Below, piece after piece: positions 48,485 through 62,400 of a stretch of DNA of 64,000 nt. Location: the NCBI RefSeq assembly GCF_000002425.4, contig NC_037266.1, positions 7,257,180 to 7,321,179 of the forward strand, in the 5' to 3' direction. The position numbers and the translations under genes were made by a program. The first letter of the stretch is position 1. Each line of letters starts with the position of its first letter. The notes under the pieces were generated by a model. The model ran no database searches. It was not told the origin of the DNA and worked only from the letters and a program-made list of their open reading frames with translations. The stretch is from Physcomitrium patens (lineage: Eukaryota > Streptophyta > Bryopsida > Funariales > Funariaceae).

Positions 48485-51400
48485 ATGGAGGTTGAGTGCG
48501 CAGTGTGCTTGCAAGTGTACGATGAAGGAGAGCACACACCCAGGGTTCTGTCATGCGGGCACTCTGTCTGCCAGAGCTGCGTAGCGGAGTTGCAATTGCA
48601 TTGGGGAGCTGGGTCGGGGGAAGCACAAGCCCAGAGAACACAGGGTGGGGGTGGATTGGTTCGGTGTCCCGAGTGCAAGCAACACACCAAGGTGCCGTTA
48701 GGAGGACGCCTCGCGCTTCCGAAGAACATTGAGCTCATGCGGTTGATTCAAGCTGTCCCTCCACCTCGAATTGCGAGAAATTCTGGGGAATCGATTCCGA
48801 GGGTAGTGAAGGAGGAGGGTCCTACCGGCGTTCATCAGCAGGGAGATGAGGATTCTGAATTCCCACAACCTCTCTTCGAGTGTTTCTACGGGGAGCCTGC
48901 AATTTGGATACTTCCACAAGCGGCTGTTAAGAGGAGGAAGTCCATGGTTTATGGGTTTTGTGTTGGAGTTTTTTCGTGTGACAAGAAGCTGCAATCGAAT
49001 TCGCAGGAGGTGAGATTGCAATTTCTGTCGAGGATCGATCCAAATGAGAAAGAGGGGAGCAGAGGATTGAAATATACGGAGCTTGTTCGCTCGGCTTGGA
49101 ATAAGTTGCATCATGAGGTTCGAACTAAATTGATGCATTTACTTGCTCTTGGATGGCGTTGCAACTACTTCGCCGAGATAGCTGGGTTGTGGATGTCCGT
49201 AGAAGGTTCATTATTCCTCGCTTCTAAAGTTTATGTCGAAGGAATTAGGCAGGCTAGGAATCTGCTCTTTCCTGCTACTGAGAATAGTAGTTCTGATCAT
49301 TGCTCAGCGGAGGGAGAGAACACTTCATATGATAACCCTGAAGAGAACAATATTGGCAGGAGCTCTCTGAGAACATTGATTAGGTTAGGGGTAGAACTTT
49401 GTGAAATACTGATGGAGATACATGCTGCTGGGCTTGTTGTGGGTATACTTGGACCAGATTCGTTCGTGTTGGATAAATATGGTCACTTTCGTTTTCATGT
49501 GTGGAATAGTACATTTTGGAGACCATGCATTGGGGAAACTTCTACATTGTCAAACATGAAGTTTTGTATGAATTATTTAGGTGTGTGTTTCCTTATCGAA
49601 GAGGAGATCGACAAAAAAAACAGTCTATGCTCAGATTCCTTGAATTCCACCTGTGAGCATCTTAGCCCAGAAATCCTGGAAATTTTAAAGAAACCTGTAA
49701 ATGCGGAGAAAGAAGCAGGTATTTCATCTCTTGGAAGTGGCGATAAGGCGGAGGCTGCAATACTTACTGAAAAGGCCGATGTCTGGTCCTTAGGGTATCT
49801 TTTACTGCAACTGCTATCAGGAAGCTCACTTCTAGGAGACTTAACGGCCTCAGAGGTCCATGGTGATGAGCACGGAAAGGGTGCAAAGCAAGAAATTCTG
49901 GAGGAAAATGTACGTTTGAAGGAGCAGCTACTGAACTGCATGGCAAATGTCCCAAGTATCAGGCCACGAGTAGTTGATATATGGTGGGAACTGAAACATT
50001 TGCTCGATGATCAAGCCTTATGTATGCCTCCTCATTTACCAGAAGATTCTAAGCAAGACAAGCTGGGCGTAGAGATTGGTGGATCTGGAAGCTTTTCAGG
50101 CAATCCACCTTCCTATAATTGCTGGATCGAGCCAGAAACAGCTACTGAGGAAAGAGCGAGTGGTTCAGAAGATCTTCAGACTTCTACAATAGAGACCATA
50201 CCGGATGCTCCAAGCTTGCCAAGGGCATTGATTGATGTCGAGGAATGCAACGTGAAAACTCTTCAAGGCCATCTAGATGCAGTATCGTCCTTATGTATTT
50301 GCGGTGTGATCACTTTCCACTTCGGAGAAACTTATGCATCATGTGAAGTTTTAAAATGAGAATGTTCTGTTGATATGATTATATCCTTTGAATATCGCTG
50401 TCGAATATATTACAGCATGATACCATCATGAGCTACGCACCAAGTTGCTTCGTTACGCTGCGCTCTTATGTGATAATCCCTCCTTGCGAGTAACGAAACG
50501 AGTTATCATTGATGGGAATATGTTGTCTTCGTTCATGCAGGAAGTTATGTAATCAGTGCTTCTTATGATAAGACTCTGCGAGTCTGGTCCCTCAGTGTAA
50601 GTTAGACGTTGTATGCGACCTTCAACATGACCCTCTTCTCTAGGTTGTCTGCAGCTGTTAAGTTGTTGATAGAAACGTTGCCTCTTCACAATAATTTCGC
50701 CTTTCACTGGATGCCGATGATTTAACTTATGTCGATCATTGTTGTCGGTTCATGTATTCATCAAGCGTACTGCCTTATTCGCTGATACATTTACGGTACT
50801 TAAATGGGAACAGGATTATAAAACGGTCCAGGTTTTTGAAGGTCATGAGCAGAGGATCACTGCAATCGCTGCGCATGAAGCATCAGGACTCTGCTTTAGT
50901 GGTGACTATGGGGGCCGCATCCACGCTTGGAATATTGCTTCCATAGGCAACTCAGCATCCGTGACTACATGGCTGGAGCATCAAGATTGGCGATTTTCAG
51001 GAGTTGCCTCTCTCGCCATCTCTAATGATGAATTTCTCTACAGTGGAAGCGGTGATCGGACAATCAAGGCATGGTCTACTGTGGTACTGCATTTTCTTCC
51101 TCACTCTTCAAATTGTTGTCGCGGTACTAAAATGATTTGAATTTCTAAATATAAATTACCGATGGCAACTTTTTTACGTAGCACGAGTCCTCTGCATGAG
51201 TTGGTTGGCGGAAGAACTGCAATCGTTAAAAGAGTGTTAAGCATCTCTTATTGTTATATTTACAGGACTTCCAGCATGTTGCTATGATGGAGGGACACAA
51301 AGATGTGGTATCAACGTTGATGGTGGATGGACAAATGCTGTACAGTGGCAGTTGGGACGGCACAGTGAGATTGTGGTGGCGTCCAGATCACAGTCCTCTG

Positions 51401-52443
51401 GCGAACTTTGGCGGGGCCACCAGCGTTTTTCTTGGTGGGATTCGTGCACTTGTGAAATGTCCCACCCCCAATGGCCTGTTATTTGCAGGTCATGATTCCG
51501 GTGTCATTCAGGTGAGTAATCCTATTGTCTGATAAGAAACGAAGCTTTGTTGGTGACCTTAGATTATTCACAATGATTAGATGAGCTCCCGATGAATTTA
51601 CATTGGAACATTAGGCTTTATGATATTGATCTCTTCTTTACGATTACAATGTTCACAGGAACAATGGTTTGAAGATCTTATGTATATCAGAGTGAATCAT
51701 GCTTGGATGGTGCAGATTTGGAACGAAGAAGACTGTGTGGGCAGCTTAAAAGCGCACACAGGGGTAGTCTCGGCACTTGCTTTTGACCAAAGTTGGCTTT
51801 ATAGTATCAGTTGGGATGGTTTTATTAAGGTATTCCTCATTCCTTATCTCTTCTTGATTTAACTTCATGTTGAATTGCTCAAATGCGTTGTTTGTATCAA
51901 TTTCTGCACTGAATGGTGGCTTGGAGATGTTCAAGCGACTTGCAGTTGGAAGTCTTTCTTGCATTTGATGAATCCACATATGGATGTTGTTTGCAGGCAT
52001 GGGCACTTGAAGATATATTGAGTGGTGCTCCGATTTCAGTTGAGAGGAAATGCAGTCAGGCAGCTGTTACAGCACTCTGCTGTGGACAAGACAAGCTGTT
52101 CGTGGGCGTAATGCAGAAAATTCAGGTGTCGGTCATGTCCCGTAAAACCTGAGCTATGGCGTCACATCTTTGTGGTCAAAACATGGACTTTCTTCAAACA
52201 TTAAAGCAGCTTAACACAACATGCATGTGAACAAATGTTCACACTACGACCGGGAAATACTGATAAATTGAACTGCGGATGTAAATGAAGCTTTTTTATT
52301 GAAGCCTAGCTTAATTAAAATGATTGTGTCACTGCAATAACAGGTATACAGTCGTGAAGTCTTCATTTAGTAGTGGAAGGGAGCGTTTATTTGCTGCTAC
52401 ATGCACACATGGACAGCCAATTCTGCAAATTCAAACTCGTTGA
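48485..52443 (+). CDS. RING finger / pseudokinase / seven-bladed WD40 protein, probable E3 ubiquitin ligase
   Basis: Predicted exons are 48485-50303, 50541-50596, 50814-51083, 51266-51511, 51716-51829, 51997-52127 and 52344-52443; phases fit and give 911 residues. The RING lies at residues about 4-62 (CAVCLQVYDEGEHTPRVLSC, then GHSVCQSC and CPEC). Residues about 200-520 form a kinase-like fold, with DVWSLGYLLLQLLSG late in it. The catalytic loop reads VGILGPDSFVLD and the DFG position reads FHVWN, so it lacks catalytic Asp and Mg-binding residues and should be a pseudokinase. Seven WD repeats follow from about residue 590 (GHLDAVSSL..YDKTLRVW, GHEQRITAI..GRIHAW, DRTIKAW, GHKDVVSTL..DGTVRLW, SGVIQIW, HTGVVSAL..DGFIKAW, KIQVY). 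The expected role is substrate recognition by the propeller and ubiquitin transfer by the RING. The last donor (gtcggt at 52128) is weak; read-through would instead stop at 52152. Confidence 0.88.
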
Positions 52444-54369
52444 CCAGGTGTGTCGTAGTATCTATACTTTGACTGCCTGTACATAGATTTCATGTTTTTA
52501 GGAACACAACACGCAGTAAGCTATTCCTCCTGAAATTTCCGATGTTATCTTTGGACTTGTACGTGTTTAACATTGCTGTAGTGGTTTATGTGGGTAGAAA
52601 ATTGGAACATATTGGAGCTTTAATTGATGAATGCGAACTGCCAAACGCATGTCTGCCAAAGCTGTTCATTTTCTGTTATCCTGAAGATTACTACCATTTT
52701 TATGTGAAGATGTGCTTAAATTTCACAACTGGTTATGGTGTAGTGAAAGAAAGGTTAGTTTTCTGCTGATGATTAATCTGCAATGTGCAAGAGCATGGTC
52801 TGCCGATTGTTATTTGGTGTAAGATATTGGTTTACACACTAGGAACTAATATACCCTCAAATTAGTCTAGTAGGTTAAACTTTTGGATTTTGAAATTACA
52901 GTTACAAGTAAAGAACAAATATGAATAAAGTCACAACAAGAGAGCGACGTCTAAAATATTTTTCCTCGCCACTTTTGTTGTCCCTTAGCTACTCTAGTGT
53001 CCTTGTTTACAATGTTTTGAGTACAAATTCATTGCTTTGTACAAAGTAAGCCATGTATGCTTTTAAATCTCAACTTTGGGTTCCTTTGTGTGTGAAAAGT
53101 GATTTCAAACTTCAATATCCTCCCAATAACTTGGAATCACATGGATTGAGCAGCCCACCCAAAACTGACGTAGAATTTGACTAAGTTCATAATTAAATAC
53201 AACTTCACACTGATGATTTTAGTATTCTTTCCTTGATGTTTTTAAATATCAATTAAGTGACGAGTACATGTTTGTGGAGGATAATGAGAAAAAGTTGAGT
53301 TACATGATCAGTATTCTTGGCATTAAAATCAGGTCATTTTCCACAAAGGACATGAACTTTGCCCTTCAGCCTCTCAATTCACTGAGGGTTTTGAGTAATG
53401 CTCTTAACTTAAAGATGCCATAGCTAACTAATTTTGCTTTCTCTAGAAAGCAAAGAATGTGACCTGTACACCGAATGGGTGATTTGAAAATTGGCACTAA
53501 AATGATGGTGTTATGTGGTCTGCTCCATTATGCTTTAAAATGAATATTTAAAAACATAGAATTTGGTTGTAATTAATAGTGTACAAACATAAAGTTTTAT
53601 TTCAATGAGCATAAATTTCTTATAAATTATATACATATATGGTTTTTTTAAAACCTAAAGTGTATATTTATACTGTATAAAAAGACACTAAAATTTTAAA
53701 AAGATTAATATTAAATAAAGTTTAAAATAGTATATTTTAAACAACATGAGATTTTACAATAGAATTACACAATAAGAAGGAAGATTTAAATTCCATCATT
53801 TTACAGAATCCAATATATAAAAGAAGTTACAGTATTAAAAAAGAATCTGACACAAAAGATAAAATAAAATGAACTTTAAATACTTAATTATAAATAAATT
53901 ATTTGTGATTTAGTTTTTTTATAATATATGATTTTGTGAAATACATATGACTAACATAAAACTATATGAATATTATGCAAAAAAAATATTATAATATTAT
54001 CAACAACTAATATAAAATTCTCTATGCAATAGATTTATGTTTGATGGTTATAATTAGAGTTTGAAATTTAAAATTCTAATACTCCGAAATTCTAAAAATT
54101 AAAATAAATAACAATTTACTGCATAATATCAAAAACAATGATTAAAAAATTATAAATAAATAAATAAGAAGATTTATAAGAATGTGTGATCTTGATTAAA
54201 ATAAAAATTATTATAAATATTTTTATAAAAATAATTATACTTAATTGGAAAAACTTAGAATCTTATATAAAGCTTTTAATTTAATTTTGAATTATATGGG
54301 AGAAAAAAATGTTACAATTGTTACAATTGTTGCAATAAATGTAAGCTAAAAATGTACTTTCTTTTATAT

Positions 54370-54370
<1 letters not shown>

Positions 54371-54409
<39 letters not shown>

Positions 54410-54410
54410 C
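54371..54410. repeat. (TA)n microsatellite
   Basis: About 19 uninterrupted TA units lie in AT-rich intergenic DNA. Confidence 0.95.
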
Positions 54411-55760
54411 ACATATTATAATTTATGCCTTATAGAATTTTAATATTTACAATAAATTATTAAGAATTTAATTGGAAATATAATCTATTCTTCATGGCTA
54501 CAATAATCTCAAGCTACAGATCATTTTAATATGAAATAAAACGACTATTTAAAAAAGAACCAATTGAAAAATGATCATAATAAATAATTTTGAACTAAAT
54601 TCATTAATCACAGTTAGTTCAGTAAATTTGGCTGCTAAACAACCTAAGGCAAAATAATAGAAAAAATAAATAAAAAAAAATAAATATAAATATCTATTGT
54701 GCTAGTGAGAAATTAATTGTAAACATGTCTAAAATTTTAAAATATAGGTGTTAAATGTTTTTATTAATGGATAATTCAAGCATATAAAATAAATAAATAA
54801 GTTCAATCCTTGAATGAGGTTTTTAGCAAAACTAGTAAATATGATTATGTAAAAAGAAAAATATTATTAAAATAATAATAATAAAGCCAAAAAGTAAATC
54901 CATTATACATACACTCCAAAAACAAGTAAAAAAATAAAAATAAAAATAAAAAAAATAGCCAAACTCTATAAGCAATTCAAAATATATGGTCAAACAACAC
55001 AAAACATGGGATGTGAAATATCCCAAATTAATGTCAAAAGTTGTGGCTCCATTTTGTGAGGGCTTCACCCCATCCCACCAATACTCCTTGCAAGTATAAT
55101 TCACATAAAATTTCATAGATGCCCATCCCTTCTTTTCACCCCTTGGGCAGTACATAACATCAAATGCCCAACCTTATGCCATTGGTTTTTGGGGGCTTGG
55201 GCTAATGTGGGTTTTAGGGTTAGTGCCCATATAGGTTTTAGGGTTTCAAGGCATTGTGTCCATAGGATTTGTAAAATCCACCATTTTATTTTTTGTAGTT
55301 GATATGTCCTTCAAAGGTTATGGAGATCTTTCTTCATCTACATATGTTCCAAAGGCCAATAATGAATTCATGTGTTGTGAGAAAGGAAATAAGGAAGGTG
55401 ATTATATTTTATCTTTCTTTTTCTTCCTTTTTGTATGGTAGTAGGAGTGATAGTCCGCTTAGTGGGTTCTTCACCCCATAAACCACCATTATCATCATCA
55501 TTGTTGTGATAGTGACAATGATCGTAATAACTATGCACTCCCTTGTTCATTGAATGAAAAAAAATCCAATAAAGTGTGAGTTGGTAGTGGAAATAAGGGA
55601 ATTTTGAAATGCAATGTACTTTGTTGGGGTACTATGCATGTGTGGAAAGTGTAAGTAACTCATGGGTTGTATGAAATTATGATTTGACTTTGGAACCCAA
55701 AGTAGAACTTGCATTTGAAGACTTGATTGAAGTGAGGTTGGCCATGCTTTTCTTTATTTT

Positions 55761-55772
55761 TGTATATGTATA

Positions 55773-55805
<33 letters not shown>

Positions 55806-55806
55806 T
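55761..55806. repeat. (TG)n(TA)n compound microsatellite
   Basis: Alternating purine-pyrimidine tract: tgtatatgtatatgtgtgtg followed by TA units. Confidence 0.93.
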
Positions 55807-57360
55807 CACATGAGAGAAGAATAAATAATAATAATAATAACAATAATAATTTTGGAAAAACAACCGTCTAACTTGTACTAGAGTATATTTTATCAACTAC
55901 TTGTGTTTACAAATAACACATATATGTTAGTTTTTGGACTTGTTAGATTAGCTTCTTCTTTTTTTTAATTCACTCAAGTTGCTTTAAGATGTAATAGCTA
56001 TATTCAAAACTACTTTAAGACATGGTACTCAATATTTGATAAAATTCAGCAGTTGAATGCTATATGCATTGTACACATTCTTATAGATTGACTTGACTTG
56101 GTCAACATTTTAAATTTATTTTTCAAAGATAACATGCAAAAGAGACATATCCTTTCTGCAATCATTGCTTAAAATTAAATGAATTGATATATTTATCTGT
56201 CTTAATTTGATACTCAATAAACTATTGATCATAGAGCTCTTGTTGCTTATGATGCATCTACTCATGAATTTTGGTATAGACAGCCATATATTAGATGGTT
56301 GTTTTATAATATGCAAAAAATTGATAAATACATGTATCACATTTTATTTTAGATTTATTTTCCTTAAAATAAATATGAATGTGGCACATGCCTTTGTTAT
56401 TATTTAAAAAAATGTAGTATGAGTCACTTGTTTCTGTAAATATTAATTTAAAAATAAAATAAATGGGTAAAATAAATTTTGATTAAATACACATGTCAAC
56501 TATCTTGTTCTCGAGAAATAAGAAAGAAAATAAACATCATTCATCATTCACAAATCAGTTTCTAGAGAATATTACCGAAATATCAACTGGTGATCATGCG
56601 TACAACCATGAATTATATTATTTCATTTTTGAAAACGAGAATTTAATTTAAACTAAAATAAGGAAAAGAAATAAAACTATAAATATTCTGTTAAGGGATT
56701 TTCTTTTAAAAGTGCAAAAACAAATCACTTACGGGCATTATTTTCTTTCATTCAAATAATATATTACACCTTCAACTCAGGTAAATTTGAATGAAAGGAA
56801 ATATAGCCTGTAATTAAATTGAAATATGCTTAAACTGAAAACTTTTGTCAATTAAATCCAATCGTATGTGTACACAACAAGACTAGTATAGTTTGGAATG
56901 CCAACAAGGAAATATACAAAAATGACAATTTAGATTTTCTTATTTATTCACATATTTATTAATAAAAATAAAAAACTCTTTTACAACATGGGAAAAAGAA
57001 TCTGATCTTTTACATATTTGCCATTATATGCATGACTATATATATATCTGAACAACTTTATTTCTTTTATGAAGGACTCTGATCATCAACTATGATCCAG
57101 ACACGTCTGTATGACAGAATTAAAATAAATTAGGATATTCTGCAATATCAGACAAAAAAACAATTTTCATTGTGGCAATATTAGACATGGAGTGTGGCAT
57201 GGAACGTGAAATCTGAAAACGATTGTTCTTTCCTACATTCCACAAACACTTTGTCAGACTGTTACAGCTAAAGCAGATAAAATAAAATAAAATAACATAA
57301 GACAAGGAAAAGAAATGAAAAAGAGCAAGTCATACAAAAAGAAAGAACAGAGGAAATCAA

Positions 57361-57400
57361 AGCAAAGCAAAGCAAAGCAAGAAAGAAAGAAAGATAAAAG
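57361..57400. repeat. AAAGC and AAAG short tandem repeats
   Basis: Several copies of aaagc followed by aaag units mark the edge between AT-rich intergenic DNA and the GC-richer upstream region of the next gene. Confidence 0.8.
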
Positions 57401-59487
57401 TAAGATAAAAAGAGGGACTTCAATCCTCACGGCAGTGAATTAACTCGAAAGATGCACTAATAAATGACTCCTCCTCAATGGACGAATGATTATCATCCAC
57501 AGAGTAAGTGTCTCGTTCAACGAAGTCTGTCCAACATAGTTCCCCCAATAAATGACCCCCCCCTCTATTGCCAAGCTTCGAAAGATAAAAAGCAAAACCT
57601 ACCCACCCACCTACCCACCCATTGGCACCCCCCCCCACTTCCGCGGACCGACGAACAGAAGCACAAACGGATGGGCAAAGAATAGGATGAATGAAAGCGT
57701 GACGAAGGGGCGAAGAAAACGAGACCAATGATGGCAGCCGTCCGAGAACTACAGACAGCCCAGCTGCAAAGCAGACCATGTGGCCCAGTTGCTGCTGCTG
57801 CAGGGTAACTAGATCCCATAAAGGAGGGTCGGAAACTTTATTCAAGGCGCCAGGAGTCGGCAGGTGGGCTGGAACCTAGGAATTTGGTAGGTAGGTACTT
57901 AGGCAGATGGGCTGAAAGTTATGTAAGAAGACAGACTGGCAAGTCGGTAGGTTGAGCGGGATGTGACCAAGTAGGCAGGTAGGAAGGTTGGTCGGTCGGT
58001 CGGTAGATCGGTAGGTGTGCAGCGACCTGCTAAGACTGCGAAGACTGTGGAAGCCGAGGCAGACCTCGCTAGCAAGCAAAGCTGAGCTTTACTGCTAAGC
58101 CTGCTGAGCGGCATTCATTCGCATGCACAGGGGCTGTGGTGGTGCAGATCCATCATCATCATCCTCATCTTCATCTTCCTGCGCTCCCTCGCGCCCCGAT
58201 TTTCGCCTCAGGTTGGCCTTTGTAACCGACACCAAGCACTCATTTCTTCTCTCCCCTGAAACTAATCCTCCGGAGTCAAAGAGCGGAACCGAAATAGATT
58301 CTCAAGTCGAGGAGTAATGGTATCTGGTGTTTCGAGGCATTTAATGTTTCCGTTGACGCTGTCTTATACCCAGCTTCGGGAGTGGGCGGGATTTGAGGCG
58401 GTTGCAGAAAACTGATAGAGACTCCTGAACTGCGGTTGGGAGCGATGTTTTGGTGAATCATGTCTGTGGGTTTCGTCTGAGATTTCTCGTTCTTGGAGGA
58501 GGAGGGGGAAGGGGGAAGATGTTGGCGGGAATGCACACCGGATACGGTGTCGGCTTCTTTTTGGGGGTTTGGTTTTTAGCGATGTGACGCTGGAGGTGGA
58601 TGTGACGGAACGCTCCACCGTGGTTGTTCGTTTGAGGTACGGCGGCATTGATATGTAAGGTGAACTGTGATGGTTGGGATTCGATGTCAGAGCGGAGAAG
58701 CTATGGGTGCTCCGAATGGGGGCTTCGTGTGCCGGTTTTTGCCCTGATTCGTTGGTTTAGCGGATCGGCAGCGAGGAGCTTTTGACGGTTATCGTCGCGT
58801 GGGGACGTTTCCGCGACTTGTTTGGGGGACTCTCGGGGTTTGTATTATATGTATGTAGTGAACACGCGAAGGGGAACCGGTCAGGCGTTGCGGGGGAAGA
58901 AAGGGATCGTCAGCAACCGGCTCAGTTTGGCTGTTGGGAGTTGGTCTTCAGCCAGGCAGCGGGGGAAAGAGAGGTGTGAACAAAGATGTGGGGGGTCATC
59001 AGGCGGGAGGCTGTCTTGCGAAATCTTTTCTTTGTGATGCCAGCAACGAAGAGTGGCATGTAGAGTGAAGAGTGGAAGGTTTAGCTTAATATGATTTTAA
59101 TCATGGTCAACCCATTCAAAGGAGATTTTCGTCTTACGAAGTTGCGTGCTGCCATTCCTCGGCCCGTGGGCGGCTTCAGGAGAGTTGACGGGTGTAGAGG
59201 ATGGTATCGACGCCAACATTCAAGCACTTGTATCCTTTGAGGGATTTTTGGAGAAGAGGAGGCGGTGATTTTCATTAGCCTGTGGTTATCTGGAAGAGGG
59301 CCTGAGCGTCAAGAACTTTTAGGTCTAGGGATATTGTAGAGCTGGAGAGTTTCACTAGGGTTGGACTGGCTGTGGGGGTAGTTGAACCAGGAAGCAGGGT
59401 AAGCTGGAGGCAGATGCGAGCAAGGCAGAATATTGCTTGCAAAGAGCCTATTGTAGCCAGGGGGTAGAGTAGAGGAACTGGGAGAAA
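57401..59487 (+). promoter_or_regulatory. GC-richer upstream and probable long 5' UTR region of the ankyrin gene
   Basis: Composition changes sharply from AT-rich to balanced. Features are C-rich runs (57601-57640), a GGTA/GGTC-type tandem repeat (57885-58017) and a TCATC-rich pyrimidine stretch (58150-58180). Several short + strand frames open before the gene, including 58123-58317 (64 codons with a nine-serine run). These are more likely uORFs or chance frames than genes. No protein family was recognised, and the transcription start cannot be placed from sequence alone. Confidence 0.45.
57885..58017. repeat. GGTAGGT/GGTCGGT imperfect tandem repeat
   Basis: Interspersed ggtaggta, gcaggtag and ggtcggtcggtcggta units of about four bases occur over roughly 130 bases upstream of the ankyrin gene. 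Confidence 0.8.
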
Positions 59488-62400
59488 ATGGCGCAGCTTT
59501 CGGGTTTGGAGCTGGCAGCTTATGACAAAAACCCTGTGCACGCCGCTGTAGCACGGCGAGACCACATTACCCTGCAGCGTATTCTGTCGAAGTTGCCACG
59601 TCCTTCAAAAGCGGGAGAGGTGACAACAGAAGCGGAGTCCATTGCTGCAGAGGAGCGAGCGGACGAAATTTCGAAAGTGATAGATAGGCGTGATGTGCCA
59701 GGTCGTGAGACACCATTGCATTTGGCTGTGAGGCTCGGAGACGCGGATGCCGTGGAGAGGTTGATGAGTGCTGGAGCAGACTGGAGCTTGCAAAACGAGC
59801 AGGGTTGGAGTGCATTGCAGGAAGCTGTATGTGCGAGAGAGGAGGAAATCGCCATCATTATCACGCGGCACTACCAGCCCATGGCGTGGGCCAAGTGGTG
59901 CCGACGTCTGCCGCGCCTCTCAGCTACCATGCATCGGATGCGGGATTTTTACATGGAGATTTCTTTTCATTTCGAAAGCTCTGTCATCCCTTTCATAGGT
60001 CGCATTGCACCGTCTGATACGTACCGGATATGGAAACGGGGCTCCAATCTCAGAGCTGATATGACACTAGCAGGCTTTGATGGGTTTCGAATCCACAGGT
60101 CTGATCAGAGCTTCGTGTTTTTGGGTGATGGAAGCGAAGATGGAAAACTTGCACCTGGTTCTCTTTGTGTCCTGACCCACAAGGACAAGGAGGTTGCTAA
60201 TGCATTGGAGGGTGCTGGATTACAGCCCTCAGAGTATGAGATTGCACAAGAAGTTGCTGCCATGTCAAGGACAAACATGTACAGGCCAGGTAATATCCAT
60301 TCGAAGCTGGCGCCTTGTTGCCTATGAATCGACAGTAACGGAAGCCGTTCAGAGCGAAAAACGAGGATTTCAGCTGGAATTTTTTACTTCCTCCCGACCA
60401 GCTTGTAGTTATTTTGGCCTGAGGTTCTTTACGTGACGATTTACCTTATTAGAATGCACTATCCGATCTGGCTGTAGCTTTAGGAACTCGCTAGAGGCTC
60501 TTGCCTTCCAATTACAGTGAATGGTTATTCGATTGTCGTACTAAAATTCAAATAGGGGGTGTTTCCTTTGGCTTTGAGTACACGACACACTCGAATATTT
60601 CGTTTTTCTAAATATTTGTTGTATGTGGTGTTGCTTTATCCGATGCCGAGGCATTTCTTCGATGGCATCAATCGGGCAGGGAGACTCAATCTAGTGTGCA
60701 CTTGGTGGGATGGTTACATTTATGAGAAAGTACTCATCATCCGAAGTGAACTCGCTATTGCAGGTATTGATGTCACTGAGGCGGAACTTGTGGCTCAAAC
60801 TTCTTGGAGGCGACAAGAAAAGACGGAATTGGTTGGAGCATGGAAGGCTAAAGTTTATGACATGCACCATGTTCAGGTAAATATGATCTCTTCAAAATGG
60901 TGTGTTGTGTCCCTACATTGTGGTAGAGTCTGCTGAACGAGCGCCTGAGTGGAGTTTACTTTCGATTTTTAATTGTTTTGGTTAGGGTGCATATTTTTAT
61001 TGAGAAAGGTGACTATTTGCTTTGATTTTCGAATTGTAGGGTCTGCAGTATAATCCATTTTCTATCGTGACATTAAGTTCATGGGACGTAAGTTCTTAGC
61101 GACACGTGGTCATTTGTTCATGTTATTTGGTATGGGTTCATCCATATTTACAGAGCACGGGAACTTTTATTTGCAGGTCAGTGTTAGATCTAGAAGAGTT
61201 CCTGGTGCTATGACGGATGAGGAGTTATTTGCAGTCGATAGTGACAGAGTAGACACAGAGGCAGATGAAGACTATAGCAATCTGCTCACAACTGCAGAGA
61301 AAGAGCAGCTAGAAAATGTTCTGAAGTCAGAGCATTTGGATGAAGAGGACCGCTCTGGTGGTGCAGGAAGACTGGACCATGAGTTGCAAAATGGAAATTA
61401 TGATTGCTCGAACGAAGATTTAAGTGATGGCTTTCCAGACGACGAATCTGACCCTCATAAACAATCACCCCACGAGAATGGGAATGGTGAATTGTCTGGC
61501 TCTTCTAAAGACGAGAAGAGGAGTCGTTGGTATGCTTGGGGAAAGAAGAGTGTCAAAGGTTCTAAGAAGCTGGAGCCTCTGAGTGATTCAGGCCACTCAA
61601 ATTCTGAAGCTCCTAAGAAATCCAAACAAGTCCTTGAAACAAAGTTAGTGAAGCAAAGGAAATCGGTGGATGGTCGGAGGTCTGTAGATAGTCAGTTGGC
61701 TGCATATGAAAACCAGAATCGGCTGTCAGTAGATCGGCGACCGTCTAATGTTGACGACCTGGTTACGAAAGGAAAGGGGAAAGAACTGAAGAGTGGTAGA
61801 CATAGTACGAGTAGTAAAGAGCTGATCAAGAGCAGGTCCCGTCGTGGTGCTGCCAAGCCTGAGGCTACACCGGAGAGTGAGTACAAAAAAGGACTGAGGC
61901 CAATATTGTGGCTGACACCTGACTTCCCTTTGAAGACCGAGGAATTGTTGCCGCTTCTGGACATTTTGGCAAACAAGGTCAAGGCAGTTCGGCGATTGCG
62001 TGAATTGCTCACCACAAAGTTGCCCCCAGGAACCTTTCCTGTCAAGGTTTGTTTAGACGCTCAGTTTGAGTTCAAGCCTAAACTAGCAATTCGATTTTTA
62101 ATTTAGTTTTTCAGCTCATAGATTTGATCTATTTTAAATGCTAATTCTATCGTTTTTGTCGTTACCCGTTTTAATGACTGGTATGTAAATACGAATTCCG
62201 TGCACATGCACACTTTTGAAGGTACGTTTTTGGCTGATCCTTTCATTTGCGATATGCTTCCGCAGGTGGCTATTCCCGTGGTGCCCACCATCAGAGTGGT
62301 TATCACATTCACTAAGTTCGAGGAATTGAAGCCGTCGGAAGAGTTTTCAACCCCCTTATCCAGTCCCAGGCATTTCAGTGACGCCAAATCAGAACCAGAT

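Larger units (their letters stand above)
52444..57400. other. 3' flank and long AT-rich intergenic region, no gene recognised
   Basis: The first few hundred bases probably include the 3' UTR of the RING-WD40 gene. A 75-codon frame at 52542-52769 has no recognisable similarity. From about 53540 to 57400 the sequence is strongly AT-rich with microsatellites. A less AT-rich island at about 55000-55740 contains short G/T-rich stretches (several ttttagggtt) but no supported ORF. No retrotransposon protein remnant was noticed here, in contrast to the other intergenic region. Confidence 0.5.

Noticed and set aside
48210-48738. Minus-strand ORFs opposite the start of the RING-WD40 gene
   Set aside because: They overlap the RING exon on the other strand and are shadows of its GC-rich sequence.
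52542-52769. 75-codon ORF downstream of the RING-WD40 gene
   Set aside because: No recognisable similarity, lies in the probable 3' UTR region, and short length is compatible with chance.
57885-58017. GGTA/GGTC repeat as a CRISPR-like or telomere-like array
   Set aside because: It lacks spacers and a telomere unit; it is an imperfect low-complexity tandem repeat.
58123-58317. 64-codon ORF with a serine run upstream of the ankyrin gene
   Set aside because: The serine run comes from a TCATC-rich repeat and there is no family similarity; treated as a possible uORF only.
61081-61176. ATG at 61081 as the start of a separate gene
   Set aside because: The in-frame part before 61177 is intron sequence; the family similarity starts exactly after the acceptor at 61175-61176 and joins the preceding exon in phase.
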